Positions 18,395 through 31,930 of a stretch of DNA of 51,947 nt are shown one piece after another (position 1 is the first letter of the stretch; every line of letters starts with the position of its first letter). Source of the stretch: an uncultured Pelagibacteraceae bacterium (GTDB taxonomy: Bacteria; Pseudomonadota; Alphaproteobacteria; Pelagibacterales; Pelagibacteraceae); the NCBI GenBank assembly GCA_902528575.1, contig CABZSV010000004.1, positions 1 to 51,947 on the forward strand, read 5' to 3'. The notes beneath the pieces were generated by a model, which saw only the letters and a program-made list of their open reading frames with translations, did no database searches and was not told the origin of the DNA. A program made the translations under genes and the position numbers.

Positions 18395-18601
18395 ATGCCA
18401 AAACTAAAAACAAAAAGCTCAGCAAAAAAAAGATTTAAAATATCCGCTAAGGGAAAAGTTATTTCTGCTCAAGCAGGTAAAAGACACGGCATGATCAAAA
18501 GAACGAATTCACAAATAAGAAAACTTAGAGGCACTACAACATTGTCTAAACAAGATGGAAAAATTGTTAAGTCATACATGCCTTACAGTTTAAGAGGTTA
18601 A
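18395..18601 (+). CDS. rpmI: 50S ribosomal protein L35
   Basis: A 68-residue, highly basic protein starting [15 protein letters not shown] and containing [18 protein letters not shown], the standard L35 pattern. It is a structural component of the large subunit. It lies 53 bases after infC and 2 bases before rplT. In E. coli L20 represses this operon through rpmI leader RNA. The 53-base leader here is too short for that pseudoknot to be recognised by eye. Confidence 0.97.
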   Translation: MPKLKTKSSAKKRFKISAKGKVISAQAGKRHGMIKRTNSQIRKLRGTTTLSKQDGKIVKSYMPYSLRG

Positions 18602-18603
18602 TA

Positions 18604-18960
18604 ATGGCAAGAGTTAAAAGAGGTGTTACTAGTAAAGCTAAACATAAAAAAGTTTTAAAAGCTGTAAAGGGTCAATGGGGTAGAAGAAAAAATACCATTA
18701 GAGTTGCTAAGCAAGCTATGGAAAAATCCATGCAATACGCTTACAGAGACAGAAGGAATAAAAAAAGAGATTTTAAATCATTGTGGATACAAAGAATCAA
18801 TGCTGGAGTAAGAGCTGAAGGCTTAACTTATTCAAAATTTATCAATGGATTAAATAAATGTGGTATTGCAATAGATAGAAAAATTCTTGCTGAAATTGCT
18901 TACGATAGCCCAGAAGCATTCAAAACAATTGTACAAAAAGCTCAATCAGCTTTAAATTAA
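18604..18960 (+). CDS. rplT: 50S ribosomal protein L20
   Basis: A 118-residue basic protein starting [16 protein letters not shown]. It continues through [48 protein letters not shown] in several blocks, a textbook L20. It binds 23S rRNA early in 50S assembly and represses its own operon in characterised bacteria. Two bases separate it from rpmI; 43 bases follow before pheS. Confidence 0.97.
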   Translation: MARVKRGVTSKAKHKKVLKAVKGQWGRRKNTIRVAKQAMEKSMQYAYRDRRNKKRDFKSLWIQRINAGVRAEGLTYSKFINGLNKCGIAIDRKILAEIAYDSPEAFKTIVQKAQSALN

Positions 18961-19003
18961 TCTTCGCTATTGTTTTTATTTCTTAAGGAAATAATCTACT
19001 AAT

Positions 19004-20071
19004 ATGTCAGAGATAAAAAATATTAGAGATCAGTTTATATCAAAGCTAGAAAATGATTTAAGCATTGATCAAATAAATGAAATCAAAACTGAACTATTTG
19101 GTAAAAATGGTTTAATTTCATCAAAATTTAAATCAATAGGTTCAATTCCAGAAACTGATAGAAAAAAATTTGCATCAGATTTAAATAAAGTTAAAGATGA
19201 GCTTCAGAATTTAATAACTTCTAAAATTAATGAGATAGAAGGAAAAAAGATAAACGAAAAATTAGAAAAGGAGAAAGTTGATATAACTTTACCTGAAAGA
19301 CCATTCGTTAGAGGAAAAGTTCATCCGGTATCACAAACTATTGATGAAATTTCATCTATTTTTTCTGAAATAGGATTTAGTGTTGAGGAAGGGCCTGATG
19401 TTGAAAATGAATATAACAACTTTACTGCTTTAAATACACCGGATAATCATCCAGCAAGAGATATGCATGATACATTTTACTTAGACGAAAACAAAGAAGT
19501 TTTGTTACGAACTCATACTTCGCCAGTTCAAATTAGAACTATGCTAAAAGACAAACCTCCATTTAAGATCATTGCTCCTGGGAGAACTTATAGATCTGAT
19601 AGTGATCAAACACACGCACCAATGTTTCATCAAGTAGAAGGTTTGCATATTGATACAAATATTAATATGGGACATTTAAAAGGATGCTTAAATTATTTTA
19701 TTAAAGAATTTTTTGAAGTCGAAAAAATTAAAATGAGATTTAGACCTAGTCATTTTCCATTTACAGAACCATCTGCGGAAGTTGATATTGGTTATGAAAT
19801 AAAAGATGGCAAAATAATTATTGGAGAAGGAGATAAGTGGCTTGAAATTTTAGGCTGTGGCATGGTGCATCCTAATGTTTTAAAAAATGTAAAAGTAGAT
19901 CCTTCTAAATATCAAGGATATGCCTTTGGCATAGGTATAGACCGATTAGCAATGCTTAAATATGGCATTAATGATTTAAGAGCGTTTTTTGATTGTGATT
20001 ACAGATGGCTAAATCATTTTGGTTTTGATCCGCTTGATGTCCCTTCAAATTACAGAGGTTTAAGCAGATGA
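19004..20071 (+). CDS. pheS: phenylalanine-tRNA ligase alpha subunit
   Basis: Catalytic subunit of the (alpha-beta)2 PheRS. An N-terminal coiled coil (about residues 1-85) that contacts tRNA-Phe is followed by class II motifs: [20 protein letters not shown] (motif 2), [17 protein letters not shown], and [14 protein letters not shown] (motif 3). Its 355 residues match the family (about 330-360). pheT starts inside its last codons (4-base overlap, 20068-20071), coupling synthesis of the two subunits. Confidence 0.97.
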   Translation: MSEIKNIRDQFISKLENDLSIDQINEIKTELFGKNGLISSKFKSIGSIPETDRKKFASDLNKVKDELQNLITSKINEIEGKKINEKLEKEKVDITLPERPFVRGKVHPVSQTIDEISSIFSEIGFSVEEGPDVENEYNNFTALNTPDNHPARDMHDTFYLDENKEVLLRTHTSPVQIRTMLKDKPPFKIIAPGRTYRSDSDQTHAPMFHQVEGLHIDTNINMGHLKGCLNYFIKEFFEVEKIKMRFRPSHFPFTEPSAEVDIGYEIKDGKIIIGEGDKWLEILGCGMVHPNVLKNVKVDPSKYQGYAFGIGIDRLAMLKYGINDLRAFFDCDYRWLNHFGFDPLDVPSNYRGLSR

Positions 20072-22476
20072 AGATTACATATGATTGGTTAAAAGATCAT
20101 TTAAAAATAAGTGCTAAAGAAGATAAACTTCTTGAAAAACTAACAGACATAGGTCTTGAGGTTGAGAGTATAGAAAATTTATCTGAAGGATTAGACTTAT
20201 TTAGAGTAGCAAAAATCATTAAAACAGAAAAACATCCTAATGCAGACAGACTTAAAGTTTGTGATGTTGATGTTGGTAATAAAGAAATCAAAAAAGTTGT
20301 TTGTGGTGCTGCAAATGCAAGAGAGGGTCTAATTACTGTTTATGCTCCCCCAGGTGCAATAATCCCAAAAAATAAAACTAAACTTGTTGTTACTAAAATT
20401 AGAGATGTTACATCTTATGGAATGCTTTGTTCTGAATCTGAATTGAATTTATCAGATGAAAGTGATGGAATTACTGAATTATCATCTTCGAAATATGCAA
20501 AAAATATTGGCAAAAGTTATTTTTCTAAACCAAGTTCTAATCTTATCGATTTATCAATTACACCAAATAGACCAGACTGTCTTGGTGTTCGAGGGATAGC
20601 GAGAGATTTATCAGCCGCAGGTTTTGGAAACTTTAAAACAGAAAAAGATAAAAAAATTAAATCTAATAAAAAACAGACCTTAAAAGTAAAAATAACAAAA
20701 GAAAAAAATCAAGGCTGTTTGTCTTTCGGCAGCTGCTTGATAACTAACGTCAAAAATACAGAAAGCCCTAAATGGCTGAAAGATAAATTAATTTCTATAG
20801 GCCAAAAACCAATATCTGCAATTGTAGATATTACAAATTATGTCATGATTGATATTAATCGTCCTTTGCACGCATACGATGCTGACAAAATTGATAAGGG
20901 AATAATTATTAGAAATTCAAAATCAGGAGAAGAATTTACTGCTCTAGATAATAAAAATTATAAACTAGATGATGGAATGTGTGTAATAAGTGATAACAAA
21001 GGTGTCTTAGGTCTAGGAGGAATTATTGGAGGAACAAGATCTGGTACAGAGTTAGATACAAAAAATGTTCTATTAGAATCAGCTTATTTTGATCCAAGAT
21101 CAATTAGAAAAACTGCCAAAAAACTGAATATCGATACAGATGCTAAATTTAGATTTGAAAGAGGTATTGATCAGTTATCTATAGAAGATGGATTAAATAA
21201 AGCAGCTTTTTTAATTAAAGAAATTTGTGGTGGTGAAATTAGTAAAATAGATATTCAAAAAATCGAGTCTTATAAAAACAAAATAATAAAATTTGAACCA
21301 AAAACATTTGAAAAAATTACTGGTTTTAAAATTTCAACAAAAGAAATGATAATCATTTTAGAAAAACTTGGTTTTAAATTAAAAAAAGAAAAAAAATTCT
21401 TTAAATTATTAGTTCCATCTTGGAGACCAGATATTGTTCAAGAAATTGATATAGTTGAGGAACTTGTAAGAATTAGTGGCTATGAAAAAATAAAAATAGA
21501 AAATCCTATTAAAGAAAGATTAAAAAACACTTTAAATCCAACTCAAAAGTTGTTTCATTTTCTTCAAAGGTCAGTAGCATCCAAAGGGTATTTGGAAGCA
21601 ATTACTTGGTCTTTTACAGACTCTAAATATAATGATCATTTTAAAGAGGCCAAAAAAGAAATAAAAATTGTAAATCCAATTAGCTCTGAATTAGGAGTAT
21701 TAAGAAATTCAATTTTTTCAAATTTAGTAATGTATATGAGCAAAAACTTGGATAGAGGAATTAAAGATTTATCAATATTTGAAATAGGGCCAATATTTTA
21801 TGGTCCACAACCTGGAGAACAGAATACAGTTGTTTGCGGACTGTCAGCTGGAAAAAAATCTAGACTTTCATGGATTGAAAAAGAGAGAAATGTAGATGTT
21901 TTTGATATTAAAAGAGATGTTATACAAACTTTAGTAGAAGCTGGCTATAACGCTGAAAAATTCTACATAGATGATGAAAGTCCCAATTATTATCATCCAG
22001 GAAAATCAGGCAGAATATTTTTAAATAAGGGAAAAGATAAGGTGGCTGCTTATTTTGGCGAAATTCATCCAAACATCACTAAAACGCTAGATATTAAAAC
22101 AGAGACTTTAGTAGGATTTGAAATATTTCTAGATAATTTAAAACTTCCAAAAAAATCTTTAAAAGATCAAAAAACAAAATATTCAGTATCCGACTTTCAA
22201 AAATCTGAAAGAGATTTTGCATTTATTGTTGATAAAAAAATAAGTGTGCAAGATTTAGTAAGTGTAATATCAAATATTGATAAAAATTTAATTTCAAACA
22301 TTAAAGTATTTGACGTTTACGAAGGAGATAATATTCCTGAAAATCAAAAATCAGTTGCTATAAGCGTCACTATTCAATCATTGGAAAAAACATTAACGGA
22401 TAATGATTTAGAAAAAACTAATAATTTGATAATAGAAACAGTTGAAAATAAAACTGGTGCTAAAATTCGTTCCTAA
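20068..22476 (+). CDS. pheT: phenylalanine-tRNA ligase beta subunit
   Basis: The 802-residue editing and structural subunit of PheRS. Domains in order: N-terminal tRNA-binding OB fold (about 40-150, with [13 protein letters not shown]); B3/B4 editing domain (about 210-385, [30 protein letters not shown]); B5 (about 400-470, [18 protein letters not shown]); class II-like core; and the FDX-ACB anticodon-binding domain at the C-terminus ([15 protein letters not shown]). All expected parts are present. It overlaps pheS by 4 bases; lepA starts 8 bases after its stop. tRNA-Phe is also in this window at 50375. Confidence 0.97.
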   Translation: MKITYDWLKDHLKISAKEDKLLEKLTDIGLEVESIENLSEGLDLFRVAKIIKTEKHPNADRLKVCDVDVGNKEIKKVVCGAANAREGLITVYAPPGAIIPKNKTKLVVTKIRDVTSYGMLCSESELNLSDESDGITELSSSKYAKNIGKSYFSKPSSNLIDLSITPNRPDCLGVRGIARDLSAAGFGNFKTEKDKKIKSNKKQTLKVKITKEKNQGCLSFGSCLITNVKNTESPKWLKDKLISIGQKPISAIVDITNYVMIDINRPLHAYDADKIDKGIIIRNSKSGEEFTALDNKNYKLDDGMCVISDNKGVLGLGGIIGGTRSGTELDTKNVLLESAYFDPRSIRKTAKKLNIDTDAKFRFERGIDQLSIEDGLNKAAFLIKEICGGEISKIDIQKIESYKNKIIKFEPKTFEKITGFKISTKEMIIILEKLGFKLKKEKKFFKLLVPSWRPDIVQEIDIVEELVRISGYEKIKIENPIKERLKNTLNPTQKLFHFLQRSVASKGYLEAITWSFTDSKYNDHFKEAKKEIKIVNPISSELGVLRNSIFSNLVMYMSKNLDRGIKDLSIFEIGPIFYGPQPGEQNTVVCGLSAGKKSRLSWIEKERNVDVFDIKRDVIQTLVEAGYNAEKFYIDDESPNYYHPGKSGRIFLNKGKDKVAAYFGEIHPNITKTLDIKTETLVGFEIFLDNLKLPKKSLKDQKTKYSVSDFQKSERDFAFIVDKKISVQDLVSVISNIDKNLISNIKVFDVYEGDNIPENQKSVAISVTIQSLEKTLTDNDLEKTNNLIIETVENKTGAKIRS

Positions 22477-22484
22477 AATAATTA

Positions 22485-24293
22485 ATGAGTTCAATTGATA
22501 ATATAAGAAATTTTGCAATAATTGCGCATATTGATCATGGAAAATCTACTATAGCTGATAGAATTATTCATAGTTGTGGTGGATTAACTGAAAGAGAAAT
22601 GAAAGCTCAAGTTTTAGATTCTATGGACATTGAGCGTGAAAGAGGAATTACAATTAAAGCGCAAACTGTAAAATTAAATTATAAAGCTAAAAATGGAAAA
22701 AAGTATATTTTAAATATTATTGATACCCCAGGACATGTAGATTTCAGTTATGAAGTAAGTAGATCTTTATACGCCTGTGAAGGCTCAATTTTGATTGTAG
22801 ATAGTACACAAGGGGTAGAAGCTCAAACTTTAGCAAATGTTTACCAAGCTTTAGATACTAACCATGAGATAGTGCCAGTTTTAAATAAAGTTGATTTACC
22901 TGCATCAGATTTAGATAGAACAAAAAAACAAATTGAGGAAGTTATTGGAATTGATACCGAAAATGCAATTCCGTGTTCAGGTAAAACTGGAGAAGGAATA
23001 GAAGATATTTTAGAGCAAATTATTACAACATTACCAGCTCCAAAAGGAGAAAGTTCTGCAGATCTAAAATGTTTATTAGTTGATAGTTGGTATGACACAT
23101 ATCTAGGTGTAGTGATTTTAGTGAGAGTGATAGATGGCAAACTTTCTAAACACATGAAAATAAAAATGATGTCTACTAATCAGGAGTATATTGTTGAAAA
23201 AGTTGGGGTTTTTACACCAAAGCCAGTAGATATAAATGAACTAAAAACAGGTGAAATTGGATTTATTACAACAGGAATTAAAGTTTTGTCTGAAACAAAA
23301 GTTGGAGATACGATTTGTGATGCTTCAAAACCTTTAAAAAATGCTTTACCAGGATTTAAACCAAGTAAGCCGGTAGTGTTCTGTGGGTTGTTTCCAGTAG
23401 ATAGTTCTGAGTTTCAAAAACTTAAAGATGGTTTAGCTAAATTACAATTGAATGATGCTAGTTTTTCATTTGAGCCAGAGTCATCTTCTGCTTTAGGATT
23501 AGGTTTTAGATGTGGATTTTTAGGATTACTTCATTTGGAAATTGTGACAGAAAGATTAGAAAGAGAATTTGATGTTAATTTATTAACAACCACACCTGGT
23601 GTTGTTTATAAAGTTCATCTTAATAATGGAAACATAATTGATCTTCAAAATCCTTCAAGTTTACCTGATCCAACTTTAATAAAATATATAGAAGAGCCAT
23701 GGATAAAAGCGACAATCATTACTCCTGACCAATATTTAGGCTCTATTATAAAAATGTGTCAGGATAAAAGAGGAATTCAGACTAATTTGAGTTATTCAGG
23801 TAATAGAGCTGTAGTGAATTATGAGTTACCATTGAATGAAGTTGTTTTTGATTTTAATGATAGATTAAAATCTATGACTAGTGGTTATGCTAGTTTTGAC
23901 TATGAGATTATTGAGCATAGAGAGGGAGATTTGGTAAAACTTGGCATTCTAGTTAATGGAGAACCAGTTGATGCTTTAGCGATGATGATACATAAAGACT
24001 TTGCCCAAAAAACTGGGAGAGATGTTTGTGAAAAATTAAAAGATTTAATACCTAGACATAACTTTATGATACCAGTTCAAGCTGCAATAGGAGGTAAAAT
24101 TATTGCTAGAGAAACAATCAAAGGGTTTAAAAAAGATGTTTTAACCAAAATCCATGGTGGTGGAGCAACTGATAGAAAAAGAAAACTTTTAGAAAAACAG
24201 AAAAAAGGAAAGGCTAGATCAAAACAATTTGGAAGAGTGGAAATACCTCAAGAGGCATTCATAGGTGTTTTAAAAATAAATAAAGAAAAATGA
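22485..24293 (+). CDS. lepA: elongation factor 4 (LepA) GTPase
   Basis: A 602-residue ribosome-binding translational GTPase, implicated in back-translocation or 30S biogenesis. The G domain carries AHIDHGKST (P-loop), DTPGHVDF (G3) and NKVD (G4). Domains II, III and V follow ([21 protein letters not shown] ... [14 protein letters not shown]). The LepA-specific C-terminal domain ends in [17 protein letters not shown] and EAFIGVLKI. Length and order are standard. The downstream methyltransferase overlaps its end by 4 bases (ATGA). Confidence 0.97.
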   Translation: MSSIDNIRNFAIIAHIDHGKSTIADRIIHSCGGLTEREMKAQVLDSMDIERERGITIKAQTVKLNYKAKNGKKYILNIIDTPGHVDFSYEVSRSLYACEGSILIVDSTQGVEAQTLANVYQALDTNHEIVPVLNKVDLPASDLDRTKKQIEEVIGIDTENAIPCSGKTGEGIEDILEQIITTLPAPKGESSADLKCLLVDSWYDTYLGVVILVRVIDGKLSKHMKIKMMSTNQEYIVEKVGVFTPKPVDINELKTGEIGFITTGIKVLSETKVGDTICDASKPLKNALPGFKPSKPVVFCGLFPVDSSEFQKLKDGLAKLQLNDASFSFEPESSSALGLGFRCGFLGLLHLEIVTERLEREFDVNLLTTTPGVVYKVHLNNGNIIDLQNPSSLPDPTLIKYIEEPWIKATIITPDQYLGSIIKMCQDKRGIQTNLSYSGNRAVVNYELPLNEVVFDFNDRLKSMTSGYASFDYEIIEHREGDLVKLGILVNGEPVDALAMMIHKDFAQKTGRDVCEKLKDLIPRHNFMIPVQAAIGGKIIARETIKGFKKDVLTKIHGGGATDRKRKLLEKQKKGKARSKQFGRVEIPQEAFIGVLKINKEK

Positions 24294-25075
24294 TTTATAA
24301 ATTTTTATTTTTAATTTCAATAATTCTTAATTTGTTTTTAGTATTTCTTCTCAACAAAAAAAAAATTAAAGAATTTCTTAACAGAAGCAAGATTGAGGAA
24401 ATAGAAGTTGCAAAAATACATAGTTCTTTTGAGTTAAGAAATGTGTCAAGTAATTTGAGATCTCCTAAAGAAGATTCTATTATAAGAAGTTTTAGCATTT
24501 CACCAGACAATAATATAGTTGGTATGACTTCCGATTATGAGGCCTGGATTATATCGACATTAAGTAAAGTAAGTAAAAATATATTTGAATTTGGTACTTG
24601 CAGTGGCAAAACTACTTATTTAATGGCTTTAAACTCATCTGAAAATTCGAAAATTACAACAATTACTTTAAATCCAAATGAAATTAACAATATTAAAAAA
24701 TTTGATAAAGATAATGAGAGTTCTTATAGAAATATAAAAAATGAGAGCATTTATGATAAATTTTTGTTTTCAGGTACACCTGAGGAAAAAAAAATTAAAG
24801 TAATTTTCATTAATTCGTTAGATTTTAATAATACAGAATTTAAAGAAAAAATGGATTTTATTTTTATTGATGGTGGACACACTTATTCTGTTGTTAAAAA
24901 TGATTCAGAGAAATCTTTTGAAATGTTAAAATCTAATGGAATTATTCTTTGGCACGATTACGTTCCAGGAAAAAGATCATCTTCAGATGTTGTAAAATAT
25001 ATAAACTCAATTTTAGATAAAAAAAAAATATACAAAATTAAAAATACTTCTTTGTGTTTATATAAAAATTATTAA
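24290..25075 (+). CDS. membrane-anchored class I SAM-dependent methyltransferase
   Basis: A 261-residue protein with one N-terminal transmembrane segment (about residues 3-22) followed by Lys residues, so the catalytic domain probably faces the cytoplasm. Motif I is [11 protein letters not shown] (99-109). The acidic post-motif is [16 protein letters not shown], and [10 protein letters not shown] follows; the DGGH and HDY pattern is typical of the Methyltransf_24 family often found near glycan and envelope genes. The substrate is unknown. It overlaps lepA by 4 bases and ends at the first base before tRNA-Ser. Confidence 0.75.
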   Translation: MIYKFLFLISIILNLFLVFLLNKKKIKEFLNRSKIEEIEVAKIHSSFELRNVSSNLRSPKEDSIIRSFSISPDNNIVGMTSDYEAWIISTLSKVSKNIFEFGTCSGKTTYLMALNSSENSKITTITLNPNEINNIKKFDKDNESSYRNIKNESIYDKFLFSGTPEEKKIKVIFINSLDFNNTEFKEKMDFIFIDGGHTYSVVKNDSEKSFEMLKSNGIILWHDYVPGKRSSSDVVKYINSILDKKKIYKIKNTSLCLYKNY

Positions 25076-25165
25076 GGAGAGGTGGCCGAGTGGTTGAAGG
25101 CGCACGCTTGGAAAGCGTGTAAAGGAGCAATTCTTTCATGGGTTCGAATCCCATTCTCTCCGCCA
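25076..25165 (+). tRNA. tRNA-Ser (anticodon GGA)
   Basis: A class II tRNA with acceptor GGAGAGG paired to TCTCTCC, anticodon stem CACGC/GCGTG around TTGGAAA (anticodon GGA, reads UCC/UCU), the long variable arm expected for Ser, and T-loop TTCGAAT. CCA is encoded at 25163-25165. It begins on the base after the methyltransferase stop. Confidence 0.95.
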
Positions 25166-25250
25166 TTAAATAAGCTATATTTATCAACATTAATTTAAGG
25201 ATTTTTATGTTATTTGAGTAAGATAAATCAGCAATTTTAATAAAAAATGT

Positions 25251-25256
25251 TATAAT
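25251..25256 (+). promoter_or_regulatory. candidate -10 box for gyrB-regB
   Basis: TATAAT lies 24 bases before the gyrB ATG in the 114-base gap after tRNA-Ser. No clear -35 box is visible; a start near 25263 would leave a leader of about 17 bases. Confidence 0.35.
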
Positions 25257-25276
25257 TTTCTTTTTCCAAAATTTAA

Positions 25277-27343
<2,067 letters not shown>

Positions 27344-27345
27344 AA

Positions 27346-28626
27346 ATGAAGTTCTTTGAAACTTCAAAATATCATTCTTTTAAAAAATCAACTTATATCA
27401 CTCTTAGATGGATCGGAATTATTGGACAATTACTTGCAGTAAATTTTGTATATTTATTTTTAAATTCTAGTTTTGATTATATTACCTCAAATTTAGTTAT
27501 ATTTTTAGGAATATTAAGTAATTTATATTTAATTTTTATTTATAAAAAAACACAATTATCAGATAGATCTGCTTTTATCTTCTTGTTTATAGATATTTTG
27601 CAATTAGGTGTCCTTCTTTATTTGTCAGGGGGAATAACTAATCCATTTGTAATTTTTATATTAATACCTAGTGTTTTTTCCTCATCAAATTTAAGCTTAA
27701 GAACTAATACTTTGTTAGTAATCTTAACAATAATTATAATTGTATTTTTAAGTTTTAATTATCAAGATTTGCCAATTAATTTAAATAGTGATTTTCATAA
27801 CAATCATTATTTTTATTATTCTATCCCAGTTTCTTTGATTATCGCTTTAGTATTTTTAAATTATTTTGCAATGACATTTGGTACACAATCTAGATTAAGA
27901 AAAGAGGCATTAGGTAAAATGGAGGAGGTAATGGCTAAAGAACATGAGCTTTTATCTTTGGGCGGACAAGCTGCTGCAGCTGCACATTCTTTAGGTACAC
28001 CACTTTCCACAATAACAATAATTGCACATGATTTAATGAAACAATTTAAAGGGCAAAAAGATTTAGAGAAAGACATAGAGTTATTGAATAGCCAAGTCGA
28101 GCGATGTAATGAAATTTTAAAGAGATTAACTTTAAATCCTGTGGAGGAAGATGAATTTATTGATAAAGATATAAACATTCGAGATTATTTGCATGAAATT
28201 ATCTCTTCATTTAAGGAAATAAGTAAAAAGGAATTTGTTTTCAATTTTGATCAAGATTCAAACCCAAAAAAAATAAGTAAATCTATTGAAATAGTTTATG
28301 GATTAAGAAACTTTATAGGAAATGCAAACAAATTTGCCAAAAATTCTATTTTTATTAATTTAAAAAGTGACAGTGAATTTACAGAGCTCACAGTAGAAGA
28401 TGATGGTAATGGTTATCCAAGAGATATTATATCGAAAATTGGAGAACCATATTTAAAATCAAATTATTCAAAAGATAAGTCTAAAGAGGGTTTAGGACTA
28501 GGTTTGTTTATTGGAAAAACTTTATTAGAAAAAAATTTTGCATCAGTCAATTGTAGAAATTCGAAAACACGTAGTGGTGCTGAAGTTATTATTAGATGGA
28601 AGAATAAAGAATTATTTAATATTTAA
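27346..28626 (+). CDS. regB: RegB/PrrB-like redox-sensing histidine kinase
   Basis: A membrane sensor kinase of 426 residues with six predicted spans (about residues 20-180). The quinone-sensing box GGITNPF (95-101) is present. The H-box [15 protein letters not shown] places the phospho-acceptor at His214. The redox Cys occurs at Cys254 in VERCNEIL, exactly 40 residues after the His as in Rhodobacter RegB (His225/Cys265). The HATPase domain has N-box [11 protein letters not shown] and [16 protein letters not shown]. Unusually, the residue after His214 is Ser, where RegB and most HisKA kinases have Glu or Asp. No regA lies in the window. The gene follows gyrB by 2 bases. Confidence 0.88.
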   Translation: MKFFETSKYHSFKKSTYITLRWIGIIGQLLAVNFVYLFLNSSFDYITSNLVIFLGILSNLYLIFIYKKTQLSDRSAFIFLFIDILQLGVLLYLSGGITNPFVIFILIPSVFSSSNLSLRTNTLLVILTIIIIVFLSFNYQDLPINLNSDFHNNHYFYYSIPVSLIIALVFLNYFAMTFGTQSRLRKEALGKMEEVMAKEHELLSLGGQAAAAAHSLGTPLSTITIIAHDLMKQFKGQKDLEKDIELLNSQVERCNEILKRLTLNPVEEDEFIDKDINIRDYLHEIISSFKEISKKEFVFNFDQDSNPKKISKSIEIVYGLRNFIGNANKFAKNSIFINLKSDSEFTELTVEDDGNGYPRDIISKIGEPYLKSNYSKDKSKEGLGLGLFIGKTLLEKNFASVNCRNSKTRSGAEVIIRWKNKELFNI

Positions 28627-30422
28627 TGGTATTTGTTCTTTGTTTCAAATAATGAGCTTAATTGAGATATCATAACATCTCCTAATTCATTTACGTCAGT
28701 AATTTTAATAGCTTTATTGTAATATCTTGAAACATCGTGACCAATTCCTATAGCCAAAACTTCAATATCCGATTTATTTTCAATAAATTTTACAATCTTT
28801 TTTAAATGTTTTTCCAAAAAATCACCTGAATTTACAGAGAGAGTTGAGTCATCTACAGGGGCTCCATCAGAAATAACCATTAATATTTTTCTTTCTTCTT
28901 TTCTTTTTTTTATTCTGTTATATGCCCACGATATAGCTTCTCCATCGATGTTCTCTTTGAGCAATCCTTCTTTAAGCATTAGCCCTAAATTATTTTTTGC
29001 CTGTCTCCAATGCGTATCTGCTCCTTTGTAAATTATATGTCTTAGGTCGTTCAATCTTCCTGGTGTTTTAGGTTTAGAATTTTTGGTCCATAATTCTCTA
29101 CTTTGTCCACCCTTCCAATTTTTAGTTGTGAAACCTAAAATTTCAACTTTAACTGAGCACCTTTCTAGTGTTCTGGATAAGATATCTGCACAAATAGCCG
29201 CAATAGTGATTGGTCTTCCTCTCATAGATCCAGAATTATCAATGAGTAGAGTCACTACTGTATCTTTAAAATCTAAATCTTTTTCTTTTTTGAATGACAA
29301 AGAATTATATGGATCCATAATAATTCTTGGAAGTTTTGAACTGTCTAATAATCCCTCCTCTAAATCAAATTCCCATGCTCTATTTTGTTTTGCAAGTAAT
29401 TGTCTTTGAAGTTTATTAGCAAGCTTTGTTATAATATCTTGAAAGCCGATTAATTGTTGATCTAAATTTTTTCTTAGTTTTGTTGCTTCATCTGCATTTT
29501 CTAGATTTTCAGCCTTTACAACTTCATCAAACTGAGTTGTAAAAATTTTATAATCTAAATTGATATTATCTATTTTTTTTTGAGCTACTTGTTCTGAACT
29601 TTGTTCATCTGACTCTGTGTCTGATAACTGTTCGTCAAAGTTAAATTCGTCAACACTAAAATCAGCATCTAGTGAAGCCTCAGATACATTTTCATCTTTT
29701 TCGTCTTTATTATCTTCTTTGTCATTATTTTTATCTTCATTTGATGGATTATCTTGTCCTTGATCTTGATTTTCTTCTTTTCTTTCATCCTCATCTTCAC
29801 TTTGAAAAATGTCCATTTCTTCCAATATTTCTGAAAACTTTGAACTATAAATGTTTTGATCTTCAAGATTTTTAAGTAAAAATTCTTTATGTTTTTCTAT
29901 AGCGTCCTCAAAGTCTTTTTCCCAAAAATTAAGCATTTTTGTTGTTAGAGGATTTAGCTTAATTTTATGAAAATTCTTAAGCATATATAACTCGAATGCC
30001 TCAGATACAGATACATCCTCTTTAGTTTTTAATTGATCTTTGCGTTTACGATTTATTATTTGATGATAATTTTCTTGAAAATTTTTCTCAATTCCTTTTA
30101 ACATTTTTCCTCCTAGAGTCTCATAACGTATTTTTTCAGCGATATTATAAAGAGATCTAGAAGATGTATTTGAGGGAAGGTTTTTTTTGTAAATTGTTTC
30201 GTTACAAAATTTTTTTTTCAAAGCAGAAGAATCTGTTTCTGCGCGTAATCTTATAAAATCAGCTGGACTAGTTAAATTATCAATCTCTAGAAAATTAAAT
30301 TCTTTTATTTTTTTTTCTTCAGAATTTGTTTTTTTTACATCAAAATCATCAGCAATTACTTTTGCCGTAGAAGTTAAAGCAATTTTGAATTTTTCTTTTA
30401 AATTATTCTCTTTAGTGCTCAT
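28623..30422 (-). CDS. cobT: CobT-like von Willebrand A protein (cobaltochelatase subunit family)
   Basis: In aerobic B12 synthesis CobT pairs with CobS to form the AAA+/VWA chaperone that drives cobalt insertion by CobN. Here 599 residues comprise a CobT N-terminal domain, a very acidic low-complexity segment (about 200-280, long D/E runs), and a C-terminal VWA domain with MIDAS motif DNSGS (395-399) preceding RGRPITIAA. It shares one base with cobS (30422), so the pair is cotranslated. No cobN or other cobalamin gene is present here. The pair may act as a MoxR-like remodelling system on another target. Confidence 0.9.
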   Translation of the reverse strand: MSTKENNLKEKFKIALTSTAKVIADDFDVKKTNSEEKKIKEFNFLEIDNLTSPADFIRLRAETDSSALKKKFCNETIYKKNLPSNTSSRSLYNIAEKIRYETLGGKMLKGIEKNFQENYHQIINRKRKDQLKTKEDVSVSEAFELYMLKNFHKIKLNPLTTKMLNFWEKDFEDAIEKHKEFLLKNLEDQNIYSSKFSEILEEMDIFQSEDEDERKEENQDQGQDNPSNEDKNNDKEDNKDEKDENVSEASLDADFSVDEFNFDEQLSDTESDEQSSEQVAQKKIDNINLDYKIFTTQFDEVVKAENLENADEATKLRKNLDQQLIGFQDIITKLANKLQRQLLAKQNRAWEFDLEEGLLDSSKLPRIIMDPYNSLSFKKEKDLDFKDTVVTLLIDNSGSMRGRPITIAAICADILSRTLERCSVKVEILGFTTKNWKGGQSRELWTKNSKPKTPGRLNDLRHIIYKGADTHWRQAKNNLGLMLKEGLLKENIDGEAISWAYNRIKKRKEERKILMVISDGAPVDDSTLSVNSGDFLEKHLKKIVKFIENKSDIEVLAIGIGHDVSRYYNKAIKITDVNELGDVMISQLSSLFETKNKYH

Positions 30423-31396
30423 TAGATTTGAATATTAATCAAAGATTCAGGTAACTCTTCACCAAAACATCTTTGATAATATTCTGCGATAGTATTTTTT
30501 TCAATATCATCACATTTATTAAGAAAAGTTACTCTAAAGGCGTAACCAGTGTCTTTAAATATCTCTGCATTTTCTGCCCAATGTAACACTGTTCTTGGGC
30601 TCATCACTGTTGAAATGTCTCCTGCGATAAATCCTTTACGCGTTAAAGATGCTACTTTTATCATGTTAGCAACCTTCTCTTTTCCCTTTGCGTTATTTAA
30701 GTTTTTATTTTTAGACAATACAATGTCCATTTCTCTATCTAGGCTAAGGTAGTTTAAAGTTGTAACAATATTCCATCTATCCATCTGACCTTGGTTAATT
30801 TGCTGCGTACCATGATAAAGACCTGTCGTATCACCAAGTCCAACAGTATTTGAAGTAGCAAATAATCTAAAAAATTTATTTTGTTTAATTACTTTGTTTT
30901 TATCTAGTAATGTAAAATTGCCCTCAGCTTCTAAAACTCTTTGAATTACAAACATTACATCAGGTCTACCAGCATCATATTCATCAAAAACAAGTGCCAC
31001 TGGATTTTGTATAGACCATGGTAAAATTCCCTCGTTAAATTGAGTTATTTGTTTACCATCTTTAAGAACGATAGCATCTTTTCCAATCAAATCAATTCTA
31101 CTTACATGACTATCTAAATTTACACGGATACAAGGCCAATTTAATCTTGCAGCTATTTGTTCAATGTGAGTAGATTTTCCAGTGCCATGATAACCTTGAA
31201 CTAAAACTCGCTTATTAAATGCAAATCCTGAAATAATGGCTAAAGTAGTATCTCTATCGAACTTGTAGTTTTTATCAATTTCAGGAACGTATTCATTTTT
31301 TTTTGAAAATGCGTCAACTTCCATTTCTGAATCAATTCCAAAAGTTTGTTTTAGTGAAACTTTAATATCTGGTTCTGTGTTAAGATTTGGTGTCAA
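30422..31396 (-). CDS. cobS: CobS-like AAA+ ATPase (cobaltochelatase subunit family)
   Basis: A 324-residue AAA+ ATPase of the MoxR/CobS type. Walker A is GYHGTGKS (68-75), Walker B is ALVFDEYD (134-141), and a sensor-like [19 protein letters not shown] follows. It assembles into hexameric rings and works with CobT. The order J-protein, cobS, cobT is common in alphaproteobacteria, including in lineages without a full B12 pathway. Its start overlaps the J-domain gene by 17 bases. Function as a cobaltochelatase here is doubtful without CobN; the ATPase assignment itself is secure. Confidence 0.92.
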   Translation of the reverse strand: MTPNLNTEPDIKVSLKQTFGIDSEMEVDAFSKKNEYVPEIDKNYKFDRDTTLAIISGFAFNKRVLVQGYHGTGKSTHIEQIAARLNWPCIRVNLDSHVSRIDLIGKDAIVLKDGKQITQFNEGILPWSIQNPVALVFDEYDAGRPDVMFVIQRVLEAEGNFTLLDKNKVIKQNKFFRLFATSNTVGLGDTTGLYHGTQQINQGQMDRWNIVTTLNYLSLDREMDIVLSKNKNLNNAKGKEKVANMIKVASLTRKGFIAGDISTVMSPRTVLHWAENAEIFKDTGYAFRVTFLNKCDDIEKNTIAEYYQRCFGEELPESLINIQI

Positions 31397-31913
31397 TTTT
31401 TTCTCTATAGGTATTTTTTAATTGGGTATAAGCTAATGTTATAAGTTTAAGTTTTTCCTCGTATTTTTTATTTCCAGAATTCATATCAGGGTGAAATTTT
31501 TTCACAAGTAATTTGAATTTATCTTGTATTTTCTTCCACTTTAAACCCACAGAAACCCCCAATATTCCAAAAGCTTTTATATCTTTATGATCGAATTTAA
31601 ATTGACGCATATGATCATAATCTCCATTTATTTTTTCTTTATCGAACTCATCTCTTAAAGTTGTATTCCATAACACTTTGAAAAAATTATCTGAAGAGCT
31701 AAAGCTTTGCGTGGGTTTGTGCCAAGTCATGTCAGATTTTAAAAAATCCATCACTTGGTCATCATTCATTCCTGAAAAATAGTTCCAATTTTTATTAAAT
31801 TCTTTTACATGCTCAAGGCAAAGCATTCTAAATTTTCTACTATTATCTTTTTCGACTGGTGCCTTATATTCACCTATTTCATTACAATTATTCCAGTCAC
31901 AAATATTTTTCAT
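31380..31913 (-). CDS. J-domain (DnaJ-like) protein with N-terminal Cys motif
   Basis: The C-terminal part (about residues 115-177) is a J domain with the HPD tripeptide in [10 protein letters not shown], which stimulates Hsp70 ATPase activity. The N-terminus has C-x4-C (CDWNNC) and later C-x2-H (CLEH), a likely zinc site. It is typical of the alphaproteobacterial J-proteins found next to cobS. I prefer the ATG at 31911-31913 (177 residues, MKNICDWNN); an upstream ATG at 31926-31928 would add MLLYI and lies 2 bases from the divergent bolA start. Neither start has a strong ribosome binding site. Confidence 0.83.
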   Translation of the reverse strand: MKNICDWNNCNEIGEYKAPVEKDNSRKFRMLCLEHVKEFNKNWNYFSGMNDDQVMDFLKSDMTWHKPTQSFSSSDNFFKVLWNTTLRDEFDKEKINGDYDHMRQFKFDHKDIKAFGILGVSVGLKWKKIQDKFKLLVKKFHPDMNSGNKKYEEKLKLITLAYTQLKNTYREKIDTKS

Positions 31914-31917
31914 GATA

Positions 31918-31923
31918 TATAAT
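31918..31923 (+). promoter_or_regulatory. -10 box immediately before bolA, implying a leaderless mRNA
   Basis: A perfect TATAAT ends 7 bases before the bolA ATG at 31931. If used, transcription would start at about 31929-31931, on or next to the start codon. No ribosome binding site is present upstream, which agrees. No convincing -35 is seen. Confidence 0.4.
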
Positions 31924-31930
31924 AACATAT

